A DNA stretch of 45,974 nucleotides from Sulfurihydrogenibium sp. (lineage in GTDB: Bacteria; Aquificota; Aquificia; Aquificales; Hydrogenothermaceae): assembly GCF_027448985.1 (NCBI RefSeq), contig NZ_DAIDMN010000003.1, positions 1-45,974 of the forward strand, written 5' to 3'. Numbering within the stretch: the stretch's first letter is position 1; each line of letters begins with the position of its first letter. Below are positions 21,643-31,717 of the stretch, in pieces. The translations under genes were made by a program, and so were the position numbers. The notes beneath the pieces are model-generated. The model was not told the DNA's origin and ran no database searches. It was given only the letters and a program-made list of their open reading frames with translations.

Positions 21643-22273
21643 TCTTTTCAAGAGTTATATTTACTTTACCTTCTATCTCAATCCGGTAAGGTGTATTTTC
21701 ATTTTTCTTTATAAAAACCATTATTTTTTTCGTCTTGCTTTTTTGAGGTTCAAAAATGTATTTAATCTCATTACCCGTTTCTTCTTTTGATATTAAGACT
21801 GGAGCGTTATTTATATAAATTTTCATAGATAAAACTTCATCCGGAGAGATTTTACCTTTAAAGAAATTTGCTATTATAGGAAGCCATGGTTTTTTTTCGT
21901 AAATCTCCTGATTTTCATATATTCTTTCTTTCTTGTTTTCTTTCTCATAAAGAGCTTTATACTCACCTTCTTCCATATACAGAAAATCGTAGTTATAAAG
22001 CCAGCTTAGAGATTTGTAGGTTTGCCCCTTTGCTTCTATTTTTCCATCTTTGTTTGTAATGTACATGTCAGCAACTGCCAACCCCATTGCGTAAACTTTG
22101 TACACCACATAGTTCTTAACTTCACTGTTTTTTGCATTTTCTTTGTTTGTATCTTCGTTGTTTGAATATGTTGTTATGTACAAAGGCTCTGTTTTATAAA
22201 CATCTTCCTGAGAGTTTACCTGAGATAGTAAAACAGGAGTAAAAAGGGTTATCGGTAAAAAAACCTCTATCAC
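21635..22273 (-). CDS. Exported hypothetical protein, DUF3108-like
   Basis: 212 aa; N-terminal hydrophobic segment, YKVYAMGLAVADMYITNKDGKIEAKGQTYKSLSWLY. Confidence 0.5.
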   Translation of the reverse strand: MIEVFLPITLFTPVLLSQVNSQEDVYKTEPLYITTYSNNEDTNKENAKNSEVKNYVVYKVYAMGLAVADMYITNKDGKIEAKGQTYKSLSWLYNYDFLYMEEGEYKALYEKENKKERIYENQEIYEKKPWLPIIANFFKGKISPDEVLSMKIYINNAPVLISKEETGNEIKYIFEPQKSKTKKIMVFIKKNENTPYRIEIEGKVNITLEKIN

Positions 22274-22959
22274 AGAAGACCTTCCTTAGCAAAACTGAAA
22301 AAGTCTGATTTTCCTATTATGATATGGTCCAAAATCTCAAAACCAAGTTCAATTGAAATGTTAAACAGTTTTTTTGTAAAGTCTATATCCTCTTGGGAAG
22401 GTTTGCTACTTGCGTTTGGGTGATTGTGGGCAACTATAATTCCGTTGCAGTTGTATTTTAAAGCGTAGTACAAAATGTCTCTTGGTAACACTCTTACAAC
22501 GTTCAACGAACCTTTTGCTATGGTTTCCTTTGCTAAAAGCTCATTTGAACTGTTTAAGTAAAGGGCAACCATATGTTCTTGTGATTCTTTTGATAAATAC
22601 TTTAAAAGCTGGTAAGCATCGGATACAGAAGTTATTTTTATTCTATCTTCTGGTTCTTCCATTCTTTTTGCTATCTCTATTATTGATAGAATTTGAAGAG
22701 CTTTTGCAAAACCTATTCCTTTTATTTTCTTTAAATCTTCTAAGGTAAGATTTTTCAAATCTTTAAAAGATTTTCCGTTTAATATTTTTTGAGACAAACC
22801 TAAAACGTTTATACCTTTTGTTCCAGAGCCGAGAGATATGGCTAACAACTCTTCATCAGAAAGAGAAGAAAAGCCGTATTTAACGGCTTTTTCTCTTGGT
22901 AGTAAATCCTTAGGTAAATCTTTAATGGGTTTTTTATATAAAACTCTATCCTGTTTCAT
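22270..22959 (-). CDS. radC: RadC family JAB-domain protein
   Basis: DEELLAISLGSGTKGINVLGLS and VAHNHPNASSKPSQEDIDFTK (JAMM motif). Confidence 0.93.
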   Translation of the reverse strand: MKQDRVLYKKPIKDLPKDLLPREKAVKYGFSSLSDEELLAISLGSGTKGINVLGLSQKILNGKSFKDLKNLTLEDLKKIKGIGFAKALQILSIIEIAKRMEEPEDRIKITSVSDAYQLLKYLSKESQEHMVALYLNSSNELLAKETIAKGSLNVVRVLPRDILYYALKYNCNGIIVAHNHPNASSKPSQEDIDFTKKLFNISIELGFEILDHIIIGKSDFFSFAKEGLL

Positions 22960-22965
22960 AAAAAA

Positions 22966-23439
22966 TCAATCTCTATGCCAGTATACTCTTACGTATTTTT
23001 TTCCTTCCGGGTAGTTGAGTTTTAAATCACCTTTGTAGGCTCTATGGACCGCCTCTCCTACTCTCCTTGCAAGATGTTCGTAAGTTGTTCTTATAACCAT
23101 TTTTCCATTTTCTTCTTTAATGTCTATAATTCTTTCTAAAGGTCTGTAAGCCATCTCTTCTTCTTCAACATTCTTTATAAGATTTAGAATTTCATCTTTG
23201 TGTTTTTGTAAAAACTCTCCTTCCAAGTAAACAACTCCACCTTCGTAGTTATCCTCTATTCTTCTACAGGCAGGACAGATTATTTTTTGTGCATTTTGAG
23301 GAACTTCTTTCATCCATTCAAATATTCCATCATGAAACACAACTCCACATCTTTCACATACAGAAGGGTCGTGATACTTTTCTTTTGTAAAGTATGGGTC
23401 ATGAACGTACTCTTGAATCAACTTGTCCATTCTCTTCAT
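22966..23439 (-). CDS. BCAM0308-type zinc-ribbon protein (NMD3-like N-terminal Cys motifs)
   Basis: 157 aa; CERCGVVFHDGIFEW...IICPACRRIEDNYEGG. Confidence 0.65.
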   Translation of the reverse strand: MKRMDKLIQEYVHDPYFTKEKYHDPSVCERCGVVFHDGIFEWMKEVPQNAQKIICPACRRIEDNYEGGVVYLEGEFLQKHKDEILNLIKNVEEEEMAYRPLERIIDIKEENGKMVIRTTYEHLARRVGEAVHRAYKGDLKLNYPEGKKYVRVYWHRD

Positions 23440-23451
23440 CGCATCTCTCCT

Positions 23452-23820
23452 TTATAGGTTATATTTTTTCTTATATTCATAGATAACATCTCTATATAAT
23501 ATATCAATTATATCGTAAGGGCAACTGTTTGGTAGGTTTACATTTTTGATTCCATTTTTCAATAAATCTTTGCGTATGATTTTTAATGCTTCTTCCCAAG
23601 CTTTTTGTATAGTTTCAAAGCTTTCTATAAATCTTTCTAGAGAGGGCATATCTGAAACTAAATCTTCAATTTCTTTTCTTGCGTTAACTATGCTATTAAT
23701 CCAGTTTTTACCACCTTTCGTTTTGTGTGACGCTATACCTGTATAATTATCCCATTTGTATAAATGGGCTAAAATTATCGCTAAATAACTTATTAAACTT
23801 CTTTCATCCCTTTTACTCAA
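23452..23820 (-). CDS. DUF29 family protein, N-terminally short
   Basis: 122 aa from TTG; YLAIILAHLYKWDNY...WINSIVNARKEIEDLVSDMPSL...CPYDIIDIL typical of DUF29 but lacking the usual N-terminal YDxDYxxW block. Confidence 0.65.
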   Translation of the reverse strand: MSKRDERSLISYLAIILAHLYKWDNYTGIASHKTKGGKNWINSIVNARKEIEDLVSDMPSLERFIESFETIQKAWEEALKIIRKDLLKNGIKNVNLPNSCPYDIIDILYRDVIYEYKKKYNL

Positions 23821-23824
23821 AAAT

Positions 23825-24412
23825 TTACCTTGTATCGTTTAATAAATCTGCAAATGCTTCAAATCCTTGTTCATGTAAAACTTTTTCTATGAATTTACTT
23901 ATAAAACTATCAGGTTCATTAGGCAAATCTTGAATTTGCATGTTCTTTTTGAAAAGATACACAGTAATTAGATTTTTGGCTAATTTCCATGCGGTATTTA
24001 AATCAATTTTTTTAAGTGAAGGGGAATCTTTGACTATTTTCTCAACTTTTAAAATATAATTGAATGTGTTTTCTACAATCTTTTTTTGCTCTTTTTTTTC
24101 ATTTTTGTTAATTTCGTTTTTATTTTTATAAATTGTTTTAATTATATAAAGATTTGCCATTATCTTTGCGATGTACTTATAGAGGTTTATTTTTTCTTGG
24201 TTTTTTAAACTTTCTAATTCTAAAATTAAATTTTTCCAATCAACCTGATTGAACTTCCCCTCTTTTATAAGTGCTAAATTTTTTTCAAACCACATGTAGT
24301 AATCTGTATTATAGAGGTTTTTTTCTTCTTTTTTTAAAATCTGTTTTTTCATTTTTATCCATCCTTTGTCATGTATCTTTGTAATTTTATCATATATCAT
24401 AAATATAATCAA
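23825..24412 (-). CDS. DUF29 family protein
   Basis: 195 aa; LYNTDYYMWFEKNLALIKEGKFNQVDWKNLILELESLKNQEKINLYKYIAKIMANLY; true start probably an internal Met. Confidence 0.7.
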   Translation of the reverse strand: MIIFMIYDKITKIHDKGWIKMKKQILKKEEKNLYNTDYYMWFEKNLALIKEGKFNQVDWKNLILELESLKNQEKINLYKYIAKIMANLYIIKTIYKNKNEINKNEKKEQKKIVENTFNYILKVEKIVKDSPSLKKIDLNTAWKLAKNLITVYLFKKNMQIQDLPNEPDSFISKFIEKVLHEQGFEAFADLLNDTR

Positions 24413-24485
24413 AAATTTTAGTTTTGGAAATTGAGGAATCCGGATGTAAATTATTATGGTTCAAAAAATCTGTAAGGGGTTAGAT

Positions 24486-27400
24486 ATGGGAAAGGATTTT
24501 GTTCATCTGCATTTGCATACTCATTACTCTCTGTTGGATGGTGCAATTAAGATAAAGGATTTGGCTAAAAAGGCTGTAGAGTATGGGTATAAAGCAGTTG
24601 GACTTACCGACCATGGAAACATTTTTGGGGCTGTTGAGTTTTATCAAGAGATGAAGAGTGTAGGTGTAAAACCTATCATAGGTATGGAAAGCTATTTTAC
24701 AAACAACAGGTTTGAGAAAAAAGGAGAAGGGTCGGACGATATTCTAACGGATAAAAATTACCATCTTATTTTGTTTGCAAAGGATAAAACCGGATTTAAA
24801 AATCTTATGAAGTTGTCTTCGTTGGCTTACACGGAAGGTTTTTACTACAAGCCGAGAATAGATTGGGAGCTTTTAGAGAAGTACCATGAAGGACTAATCT
24901 GCCAAACTGCTTGTCTGAAAGGCTTTATCCCTCATCTTCTTTCAAAAGGGAAATACGAAGAAGCTAAATTTTATGCTAAAAAGCTAAAAGATATTTTCGG
25001 AGAGGACCTTTATTTTGAAATACAGTTAAATGGTTTAGAAGAACAAGAGGAAGCTAATAAAGGAATTATAAAGCTTGCAAAAGAGCTTGGTGTCAAAGTA
25101 GTAGGAACCAACGATTCTCATTATCTAAATCCGGAAGACCAGCCGGCTCACGATGTTATAAAAGCTCTCCAGATGAAAGAGACTTTAAAAAGCCTTCAAG
25201 AAAAAGGGAAGGCGTTTAAGGTAAAAGGTCTTCACTTTACTTCTCCGGAAGAGATGTATGAAAAGTTCAAAGGTTATGAAGAATATTTAAAAAATACGAT
25301 GGAGATAGCGGAAAAGTGTAATGTTGAGATAGATACGGCTGATACAAGAGGTTATCTTTTTCCTAAGTATCAGATTCCGGATGTAGAAAATCCAACCGCT
25401 GAAGATGTTGCAAGATACTTTGAAAAGTTGGCAAAAGAAGGTTTAGAAAAGAGATTAGAAAAGATAAAGAATTTATCATCTGAAAAACTTCAAGAGTACA
25501 GAGAAAGACTTCAGTATGAGATTGATGTTATAAATAAAATGGGATTTGCCGAGTACTTCCTGATAGTGCAAGATTTTATCAATTATGCAAAAAACAAAGG
25601 TATACCTGTTGGTCCAGGTAGAGGTTCAGCTGGTGGTTCTTTGGTTGCCTACTGCTTAGGAATAACAGAGATAGACCCTCTTAAACATGGATTAATTTTT
25701 GAAAGGTTTTTAAATCCAGAAAGAATATCTATGCCGGATATTGACGTAGATTTTTGTATGGACAACAGGGAAAAAGTAATAGAGTATGTAAAAAACAAGT
25801 ACGGAGAAGACAGTGTCGCTCAGATTATCACCTTCAACTTTATGAAATCAAAAATGGTTATAAGAGATGTTGCAAGAGTCTTGGGATTTCCTTATCAAGA
25901 AGCTGACAAAATAGCAAAGATGATACTTCCTGGACCGGTTCAAGGTACAACCCTTACAATAGAAGAAAACCTTGAAGCCAATCCGGATTTTAAAAAGTTA
26001 TACGAAACGGACCCAAAGGTTAGGGAGCTTTTAGATTTAGCAAGAAAATTAGAAGGTTCTGCAAGACATACAGGTATCCATGCTGCAGGAATAGTTATAG
26101 CACCCGGACCTTTAGATGAGTATGTACCTGTTTACAGAGATAAAGATGGAAACAAAGCGACCCAGTTTGAGATGAAAACCTTAGAACAACTTGGTCTTGT
26201 AAAAATGGACTTTTTAGGTCTAAAAACTCTTACAGAGTTAGACTTAATGAAAAAATTGATAAAAGAAAGACATGGTGTAGATGTAAACTATCTTGATATA
26301 CCCCTTGACGATGAGAATGTTTTCAAACTTCTTCAATCCGGAAAAACAACCGGTGTGTTCCAACTTGAAAGTAAAGGAATGCAAGATTTATTGGTACGCT
26401 TAAAACCTACAGTGTTTGACGAAATCATCGCCATCTTGGCTTTATTTAGACCTGGACCACTGATGAGTGGAATGGTAGATGAGTACATAGAGAGGAAACA
26501 CGGAAGAAAACCTGTAGAATATCCTTTTGATGAGGTAAAGGAAATACTTAGTGAAACATATGGGCTATGTTTGACTGGAGATACTTTAATAACGTTAGCA
26601 AACGGAACTTTGATACCTATTAAAGAGATAGTTGAAAAAAATTTTGTGGGTGAAGAAGTTTTATCTCTTGATGTTAATACAAATAAAATAGTTAGAAGTA
26701 AAATTACTCACTGCTTTTACAATGGAATAAAAGATGTATACAAGATAACATTATCAAACGGTTTAGAGATAAAAGCTACAGCAGACCATAAATTTTTGAC
26801 TCCTTTTGGCTGGAAAGAGGTTAAAAATCTAAATCCGGAAAGAGATTTATTAGCAATACCTATCAATGGAGATATAGGATTTACCTCCATCAAATCTATT
26901 GAATATTTTGGAAAGGAACATGTTTATGATATTGAAGTTGAAAAAACTCACAACTTTATAGCCAATAATATTATTTCTCATAACTGTATATACCAGGAAC
27001 AGATAATGTTTATGTCAAACATTCTATCTGGTTTTTCGATGGCAGAAGCTGATACCCTTAGAAAAGCCATAGGAAAGAAAAATGCTGAAACTATGGCAAA
27101 GATGAAAAACAGATTTGTAGAAGGAGCTGTAGAAAGAGGATTCAGTAGAGAAAAAGTAGAAAAACTGTGGGAAGATATTGAAAAGTTTGCATCATACTCT
27201 TTCAACAAATCTCACTCAACAGCTTACGCTTACCTAACATACTGGACAGCATGGGTAAAAACTTATTACACCGACGAATTTTTTGCAGTAAAACTATCTA
27301 CCGAAGCAAATGATACAAAATTTTTAAACCTACTTTCAGATATGGAAAACTTTGGTATAAAACTTCTTCCACCGGATATCAACAAAAGTATGAAAGACTT

Positions 27401-28421
27401 TTATATAGAATCTCCTAAAAACATCCGATTTGGTCTTGCAAGAATAAAAAACGTTGGAGAATCTTCAGCACAAGAAATAGTAAAAGAAAGACGGGAGAGA
27501 GGAAACTACGTTGATATATACGATTTTTGTGAAAGGTTGGATACAAAGACGGCAAACAAGAGAGTTTTAGAAAGTCTTATAAAAGCCGGAGCCTTTGACT
27601 TTGAAAAAGTGGACAGAGCAGTTTTACTACATAATGTTGACAAAGCCATATCAACAGGACAAAAAGCCAGAGAAAGTAAAATAGTTGGACAAAACTCTCT
27701 ATTTGCCCTTACAACTACTCCTGTTGTCAACGTAAAACATATTTACGATGATACAGGTATAACAAAACTAACAGATAGAGAAAAATTAAAGTATGAAAAA
27801 GAAGTCCTTGGATTTTACCTTACAGGTCATCCTATAAATGCTTACAAGAAAGAACTTGGAAACAAAGTATCAAAAATAGGAGCTCTTTACGAAGATATTT
27901 TCGGAAGTAAAAGATTATCCGGTGATATAAAAGTAAAGTTAGCAGGTGTGGTAGATGAGATTAAAATGAAAAAAACAAAATCCGGAAATACGATGATGGT
28001 ATTTAACTTTTCAGACGAAACAGGTCAGATAGACTGTAGAGCATTTCCTGAAAAATTAGACAACAAAGAACTTTTAAAAGATGATAGTATAGTTGTATTA
28101 GAAGGCTTTATAGAAGTAGACGAAGAACAGGAGAAAATATCGATGAACGTGGTAGGAGTAGAACCGATAGAAAACTTTTTAAAAGATATAAAAGGAATAA
28201 AAATAAAAATACACAAAGAAAAGGCTATGAACGGATTACTTCCAAAACTCCAAAGGATTTTTGAAAAGTACAAAGGAGACAAAGAAGTAGTGTTGTACAT
28301 TTACGATAAAAACTTTGAATGTGAAATTCAGCTTCATTCAGACTTTCATGTGGATTTAAAAGACGAGTTTAAATATGAGATTTTTCAGCATATATCAGAA
28401 AAAGATGTTATTTTATTTTAA
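24486..28421 (+). CDS. dnaE: DNA polymerase III alpha subunit containing an in-frame intein
   Basis: MGKDFVHLHLHTHYSLLDGAIKIKDL (PHP); PDIDVDFCMDNREKVIEYV; KKMGKKNAETMAKMK region; OB-fold C-terminus. ORF track starts at 24456 but ATG 24486 matches the conserved start. Confidence 0.96.
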   Translation: MGKDFVHLHLHTHYSLLDGAIKIKDLAKKAVEYGYKAVGLTDHGNIFGAVEFYQEMKSVGVKPIIGMESYFTNNRFEKKGEGSDDILTDKNYHLILFAKDKTGFKNLMKLSSLAYTEGFYYKPRIDWELLEKYHEGLICQTACLKGFIPHLLSKGKYEEAKFYAKKLKDIFGEDLYFEIQLNGLEEQEEANKGIIKLAKELGVKVVGTNDSHYLNPEDQPAHDVIKALQMKETLKSLQEKGKAFKVKGLHFTSPEEMYEKFKGYEEYLKNTMEIAEKCNVEIDTADTRGYLFPKYQIPDVENPTAEDVARYFEKLAKEGLEKRLEKIKNLSSEKLQEYRERLQYEIDVINKMGFAEYFLIVQDFINYAKNKGIPVGPGRGSAGGSLVAYCLGITEIDPLKHGLIFERFLNPERISMPDIDVDFCMDNREKVIEYVKNKYGEDSVAQIITFNFMKSKMVIRDVARVLGFPYQEADKIAKMILPGPVQGTTLTIEENLEANPDFKKLYETDPKVRELLDLARKLEGSARHTGIHAAGIVIAPGPLDEYVPVYRDKDGNKATQFEMKTLEQLGLVKMDFLGLKTLTELDLMKKLIKERHGVDVNYLDIPLDDENVFKLLQSGKTTGVFQLESKGMQDLLVRLKPTVFDEIIAILALFRPGPLMSGMVDEYIERKHGRKPVEYPFDEVKEILSETYGLCLTGDTLITLANGTLIPIKEIVEKNFVGEEVLSLDVNTNKIVRSKITHCFYNGIKDVYKITLSNGLEIKATADHKFLTPFGWKEVKNLNPERDLLAIPINGDIGFTSIKSIEYFGKEHVYDIEVEKTHNFIANNIISHNCIYQEQIMFMSNILSGFSMAEADTLRKAIGKKNAETMAKMKNRFVEGAVERGFSREKVEKLWEDIEKFASYSFNKSHSTAYAYLTYWTAWVKTYYTDEFFAVKLSTEANDTKFLNLLSDMENFGIKLLPPDINKSMKDFYIESPKNIRFGLARIKNVGESSAQEIVKERRERGNYVDIYDFCERLDTKTANKRVLESLIKAGAFDFEKVDRAVLLHNVDKAISTGQKARESKIVGQNSLFALTTTPVVNVKHIYDDTGITKLTDREKLKYEKEVLGFYLTGHPINAYKKELGNKVSKIGALYEDIFGSKRLSGDIKVKLAGVVDEIKMKKTKSGNTMMVFNFSDETGQIDCRAFPEKLDNKELLKDDSIVVLEGFIEVDEEQEKISMNVVGVEPIENFLKDIKGIKIKIHKEKAMNGLLPKLQRIFEKYKGDKEVVLYIYDKNFECEIQLHSDFHVDLKDEFKYEIFQHISEKDVILF
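26568..26984 (+). other. Mini-intein coding segment (139 aa, no homing endonuclease)
   Basis: C1 block A CLTGDTLITLANGTLIPIKEIV; block B GLEIKATADHKFLTPFGWKEV; blocks F/G HVYDIEVEKTHNFIANNIISHN followed by Cys+1; removal restores SETYGL|CIYQEQIM. Confidence 0.95.
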
Positions 28422-28435
28422 AGGAAATTTTATAA

Positions 28436-29485
28436 ATGTTTTTAGAAATAAAAGATAGAGTTTTATACATTAAAGATTATTGGACGGTAGAAAACTACAA
28501 TAAAATAAAAAAACAAGTAAAGGTTTTGTCTAAAAAATCTTTTGATTATGTAGATGCATCGGAATTAGAAAAGTTAGATTTTTATGGTGCCTATCTTATA
28601 AATAACTTCTTTAAAGAGTATGAAATAAGAAATATATCTCCTTCTTACGAAAAGATAATCAGTATGTCAAAAGAAATACCACAACTTAGTAAAAAGAAAT
28701 CTAACTACTTAAGTTTAATTGTAGAAAGTGTTTATAAAAAAATCGGTGATTATTTTCAGTTTATCTCGTTTACAGGAGAAATTTTAGTAGATATTTTTAG
28801 AAATATAAAATCTATAGAAGCAAGAACTTTATTTAAAGAGTTAGAAGAAGGGGGAATTAAAGCTCTTGGAATTATAACGATTCTTTCCTTTTTGATAGGA
28901 GTTGTAATAGCATACCAAAGCTCAAAAATGCTTGCAACTTTTGGAGCAAATATTTTTATAGTAGACCTTGTATCCGTATCTTTGGCAAGAGAGCTTTCTC
29001 CATTGATTGTTGGTATTATTATGGCGGGTAGAAGTGCAAGTAGTTTTACAGCTGAGATAGGATTAATGAAAGTATCAGAAGAGATAGATTTTATGAAAAC
29101 TCTTGGAATTTCTCCTTATGCTTGTGTTGTTTTTCCGAAGATATTGAGTCTTGTATTTTGGCTTCCTATACTAATTACTTATTCATTAATTTTAGGTATA
29201 TTAGGAGCTATGATTGTTTCTGATTTTACTCTTGGAGTGCCACCAAATCAATTTTTTCATAGACTTACAGAAGTTTTAGACTTTGACCACTACTTAGCCG
29301 GAATAGTTAAAGGTCCTATTTTTGGTTTAACTGTTGCTTTGATAGGTGTTTATGAAGGTTTTAAGGTACAACAGAAGGCGGAAAGTGTAGGTTTTAGTGT
29401 TACAAAAAGTGTTGTTAGAACTCTGTTTGCGATTATAGTCATTGATGCTTTATTCTCGGTGGTTTACAGATGGTTAGGTATATAG
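28436..29485 (+). CDS. mlaE: MlaE family lipid ABC transporter permease with N-terminal STAS-like domain
   Basis: VSLARELSPLIVGIIMAGRSASSFTAEIGLMKVSEEIDFMKTLGI. Confidence 0.9.
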   Translation: MFLEIKDRVLYIKDYWTVENYNKIKKQVKVLSKKSFDYVDASELEKLDFYGAYLINNFFKEYEIRNISPSYEKIISMSKEIPQLSKKKSNYLSLIVESVYKKIGDYFQFISFTGEILVDIFRNIKSIEARTLFKELEEGGIKALGIITILSFLIGVVIAYQSSKMLATFGANIFIVDLVSVSLARELSPLIVGIIMAGRSASSFTAEIGLMKVSEEIDFMKTLGISPYACVVFPKILSLVFWLPILITYSLILGILGAMIVSDFTLGVPPNQFFHRLTEVLDFDHYLAGIVKGPIFGLTVALIGVYEGFKVQQKAESVGFSVTKSVVRTLFAIIVIDALFSVVYRWLGI

Positions 29486-30231
29486 TAGAAGTTGAAAATC
29501 TTGTATCAAAATATGGGGAAAAGGTTGTCCATAAAGGTTTAAATCTTAAAATAAAAGAAGGAGAGCTTTACGCTATTGTGGGTGGAAGTGGTGCAGGAAA
29601 ATCTACTTTATTGAGAGAATTGTTACTTTTAAGAAAAGTAGATGGTGGAAAAATATTGTTCAAAGGAAAAGATATTACAAAACTATCTCAAAAAGAAATA
29701 GATGAGCTTAAAAAAAGAATAGGTGTAATGTTTCAGTTTTCTACAATGCTTTCATCTTTAACCGTAGGACAAAATATCATTTATGTGATTAAAAAAAGGT
29801 ATAACATAGATGATAAAACAGCCATTGATATGGCAAAAATAAAACTAAATCTTGTAGGATTAAATCCAGATGTTTTTTTTATGTATCCATCTGAACTATC
29901 TGGTGGAATGAGAAAGAAAGCATCTTTGGCTGTAGCACTTTCTACAGACCCAGATATCCTTTTTTTAGATGAGCCTACTTCTGGACTTGACCCAATAAGT
30001 GCAGAAGATTTTGATACATTAGTAAGAACGTTGGTGGATACAACTGGAATAACTATAGTTCAGATTACCCATGATTTGGCATCTTTACTTTTTACGGATA
30101 CCGTAGCAGTTATAAGTGAAGGTTTAATTGTTTATGAAGGAAATCCAAACGGATTGTTGAATGTTGAGAACAAATGGGTAAAAAACTTAACATCGACGTT
30201 AAGGTTCAGGAGGCTTTTAAATGGAAAGTAA
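29470..30231 (+). CDS. mlaF: MlaF-like ABC transporter ATP-binding protein
   Basis: GGSGAGKSTLLREL, LSGGMRKKASLAVALSTDPDILFLDEPTSGLDPISA. Confidence 0.9.
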   Translation: MVRYIVEVENLVSKYGEKVVHKGLNLKIKEGELYAIVGGSGAGKSTLLRELLLLRKVDGGKILFKGKDITKLSQKEIDELKKRIGVMFQFSTMLSSLTVGQNIIYVIKKRYNIDDKTAIDMAKIKLNLVGLNPDVFFMYPSELSGGMRKKASLAVALSTDPDILFLDEPTSGLDPISAEDFDTLVRTLVDTTGITIVQITHDLASLLFTDTVAVISEGLIVYEGNPNGLLNVENKWVKNLTSTLRFRRLLNGK

Positions 30232-31669
30232 ACTTAAATATTTTATTGTAGGTTTTGTTTTTCTTGCATTTTTATCCGGATTTGTATTTTTAACTCTTTG
30301 GGCATACAAAGGTTTTGGAAAACAAGAATACAACACTTACTTAATAGAAACAACATTGTCTGTAAATGGTCTTGATGTAGGAAGTCCAGTAAAGTACAAA
30401 GGTGTAAGTATAGGAAGAGTTAGTGAAATAGAGATAGATAAAGAAAATCCGTCTATAGTTAGAATATACATAGATGTAGATAAAAATTTAAAAATAGGCA
30501 ACAATATATATGCTACTCTCGGGATGAAAGGTATAACGGGGTTAGCTTTTATTTCTTTAGAAGAATCTGATAAACCTTTGGTTGAAACAAAAAATAATAT
30601 CACAAAAATACCTCTTTTACCATCTACTTTCCAACAGATGGCAGATAAAATTCCGGATATTCTTTTGGAATCTCATTACCTTCTAAAAGATGTAAGAAAG
30701 TTGATAATGAATTTTGATATTCAAGATTTAAACACAGCAATTCAGACAACAAACACTACTCTTTTAGCTTTACAACCAACTTTGGAAAAAATAAATACAA
30801 ATTTTGATACCTTGACAGAAAAGTATTCTAATTTGGCTCAACAAATTTCAGAGCTTATTCATAAAGGAAATGTTTCTGTGGAAGAAAGTAATAAATTAAT
30901 AAAAGAGCTTCAATTGACAGCAAAATCATACCAAGACCTTGCAATAGAGTTAAAATCTTTATCAAAAGATATAAAAAATCAAATACCTATGTTGTCTAAC
31001 AATATTCAAAATCTTTCAAACAAATCTGAAAAAATTATTCTAAATATAGATAAGTTGATTAAAAAACTCCAACAAGAGACAACAACAGAAATTTTAATCC
31101 AAAAAAACAACAAATCCTGCACCAGTGGAGGAGAAAAAATGAAAAAAATTCTACTTTTAATTTTTGTTTTATTTTCAGCTTCCTGTACACCTAAGATAAT
31201 TCCGGAAAAAAATATCTCTTATTACTCAGTAGATACTATTGATATTCAACCCAAAAATAAAGTGAATATTACTTTATCAGGCATTGATGCTGTAGATTAT
31301 CTTTTGACAAAGAAAATAATATACAAAGAAAATTATAAATGGGGTTATTTTCAGAGTGGAGAGTGGATTTGTAATCCGGATTGTTTGTTGGAGAAAAACA
31401 TCCTTAAAGCTCTTCCGTATATAAAAGAAAATACAAAAAACAGAATTTTTATAAAAATTTTAGATTTTTATGCAGATTTTCAGTCGGAAGGGACTTATGT
31501 AGTTGCTTCATTTAAAGTAAATTTACAGACAGAAAATAAAGAACTTACAAAAGTTTTTGATTATAAAATCCAAACAAAAAAAGATTTAAAAGATGTAATA
31601 TCCGGATTTGAAAACATCGTTAATAGTTTTATAAAAGATTTAGATTTGTGGTTGTCTAACTCTTTGTAA
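30221..31669 (+). CDS. mlaD: MlaD family protein read in frame into an ABC-transport auxiliary lipoprotein (fusion or frameshift artefact)
   Basis: N-terminal MCE domain (LSVNGLDVGSPVKYKGVSIGRVSEIEI); from 31139 an internal MKKILLLIFVLFSASC lipoprotein signal with its own GGAGG RBS. Confidence 0.8.
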   Translation: MESKLKYFIVGFVFLAFLSGFVFLTLWAYKGFGKQEYNTYLIETTLSVNGLDVGSPVKYKGVSIGRVSEIEIDKENPSIVRIYIDVDKNLKIGNNIYATLGMKGITGLAFISLEESDKPLVETKNNITKIPLLPSTFQQMADKIPDILLESHYLLKDVRKLIMNFDIQDLNTAIQTTNTTLLALQPTLEKINTNFDTLTEKYSNLAQQISELIHKGNVSVEESNKLIKELQLTAKSYQDLAIELKSLSKDIKNQIPMLSNNIQNLSNKSEKIILNIDKLIKKLQQETTTEILIQKNNKSCTSGGEKMKKILLLIFVLFSASCTPKIIPEKNISYYSVDTIDIQPKNKVNITLSGIDAVDYLLTKKIIYKENYKWGYFQSGEWICNPDCLLEKNILKALPYIKENTKNRIFIKILDFYADFQSEGTYVVASFKVNLQTENKELTKVFDYKIQTKKDLKDVISGFENIVNSFIKDLDLWLSNSL

Positions 31670-31717
31670 GAAGATAATCAATGTCTTTTTTTAATTGTTC
31701 TATATCAGGGTTAGGTT

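Noticed and set aside
31097-31110. Classical -1 programmed frameshift at A_AAA_AAC heptamer in mlaD
   Set aside because: The heptamer is present in phase, but the -1 frame reads QQILHQWRRKNEK... and then stops without a sensible product; the meaningful alternative is the other frame (one A fewer).
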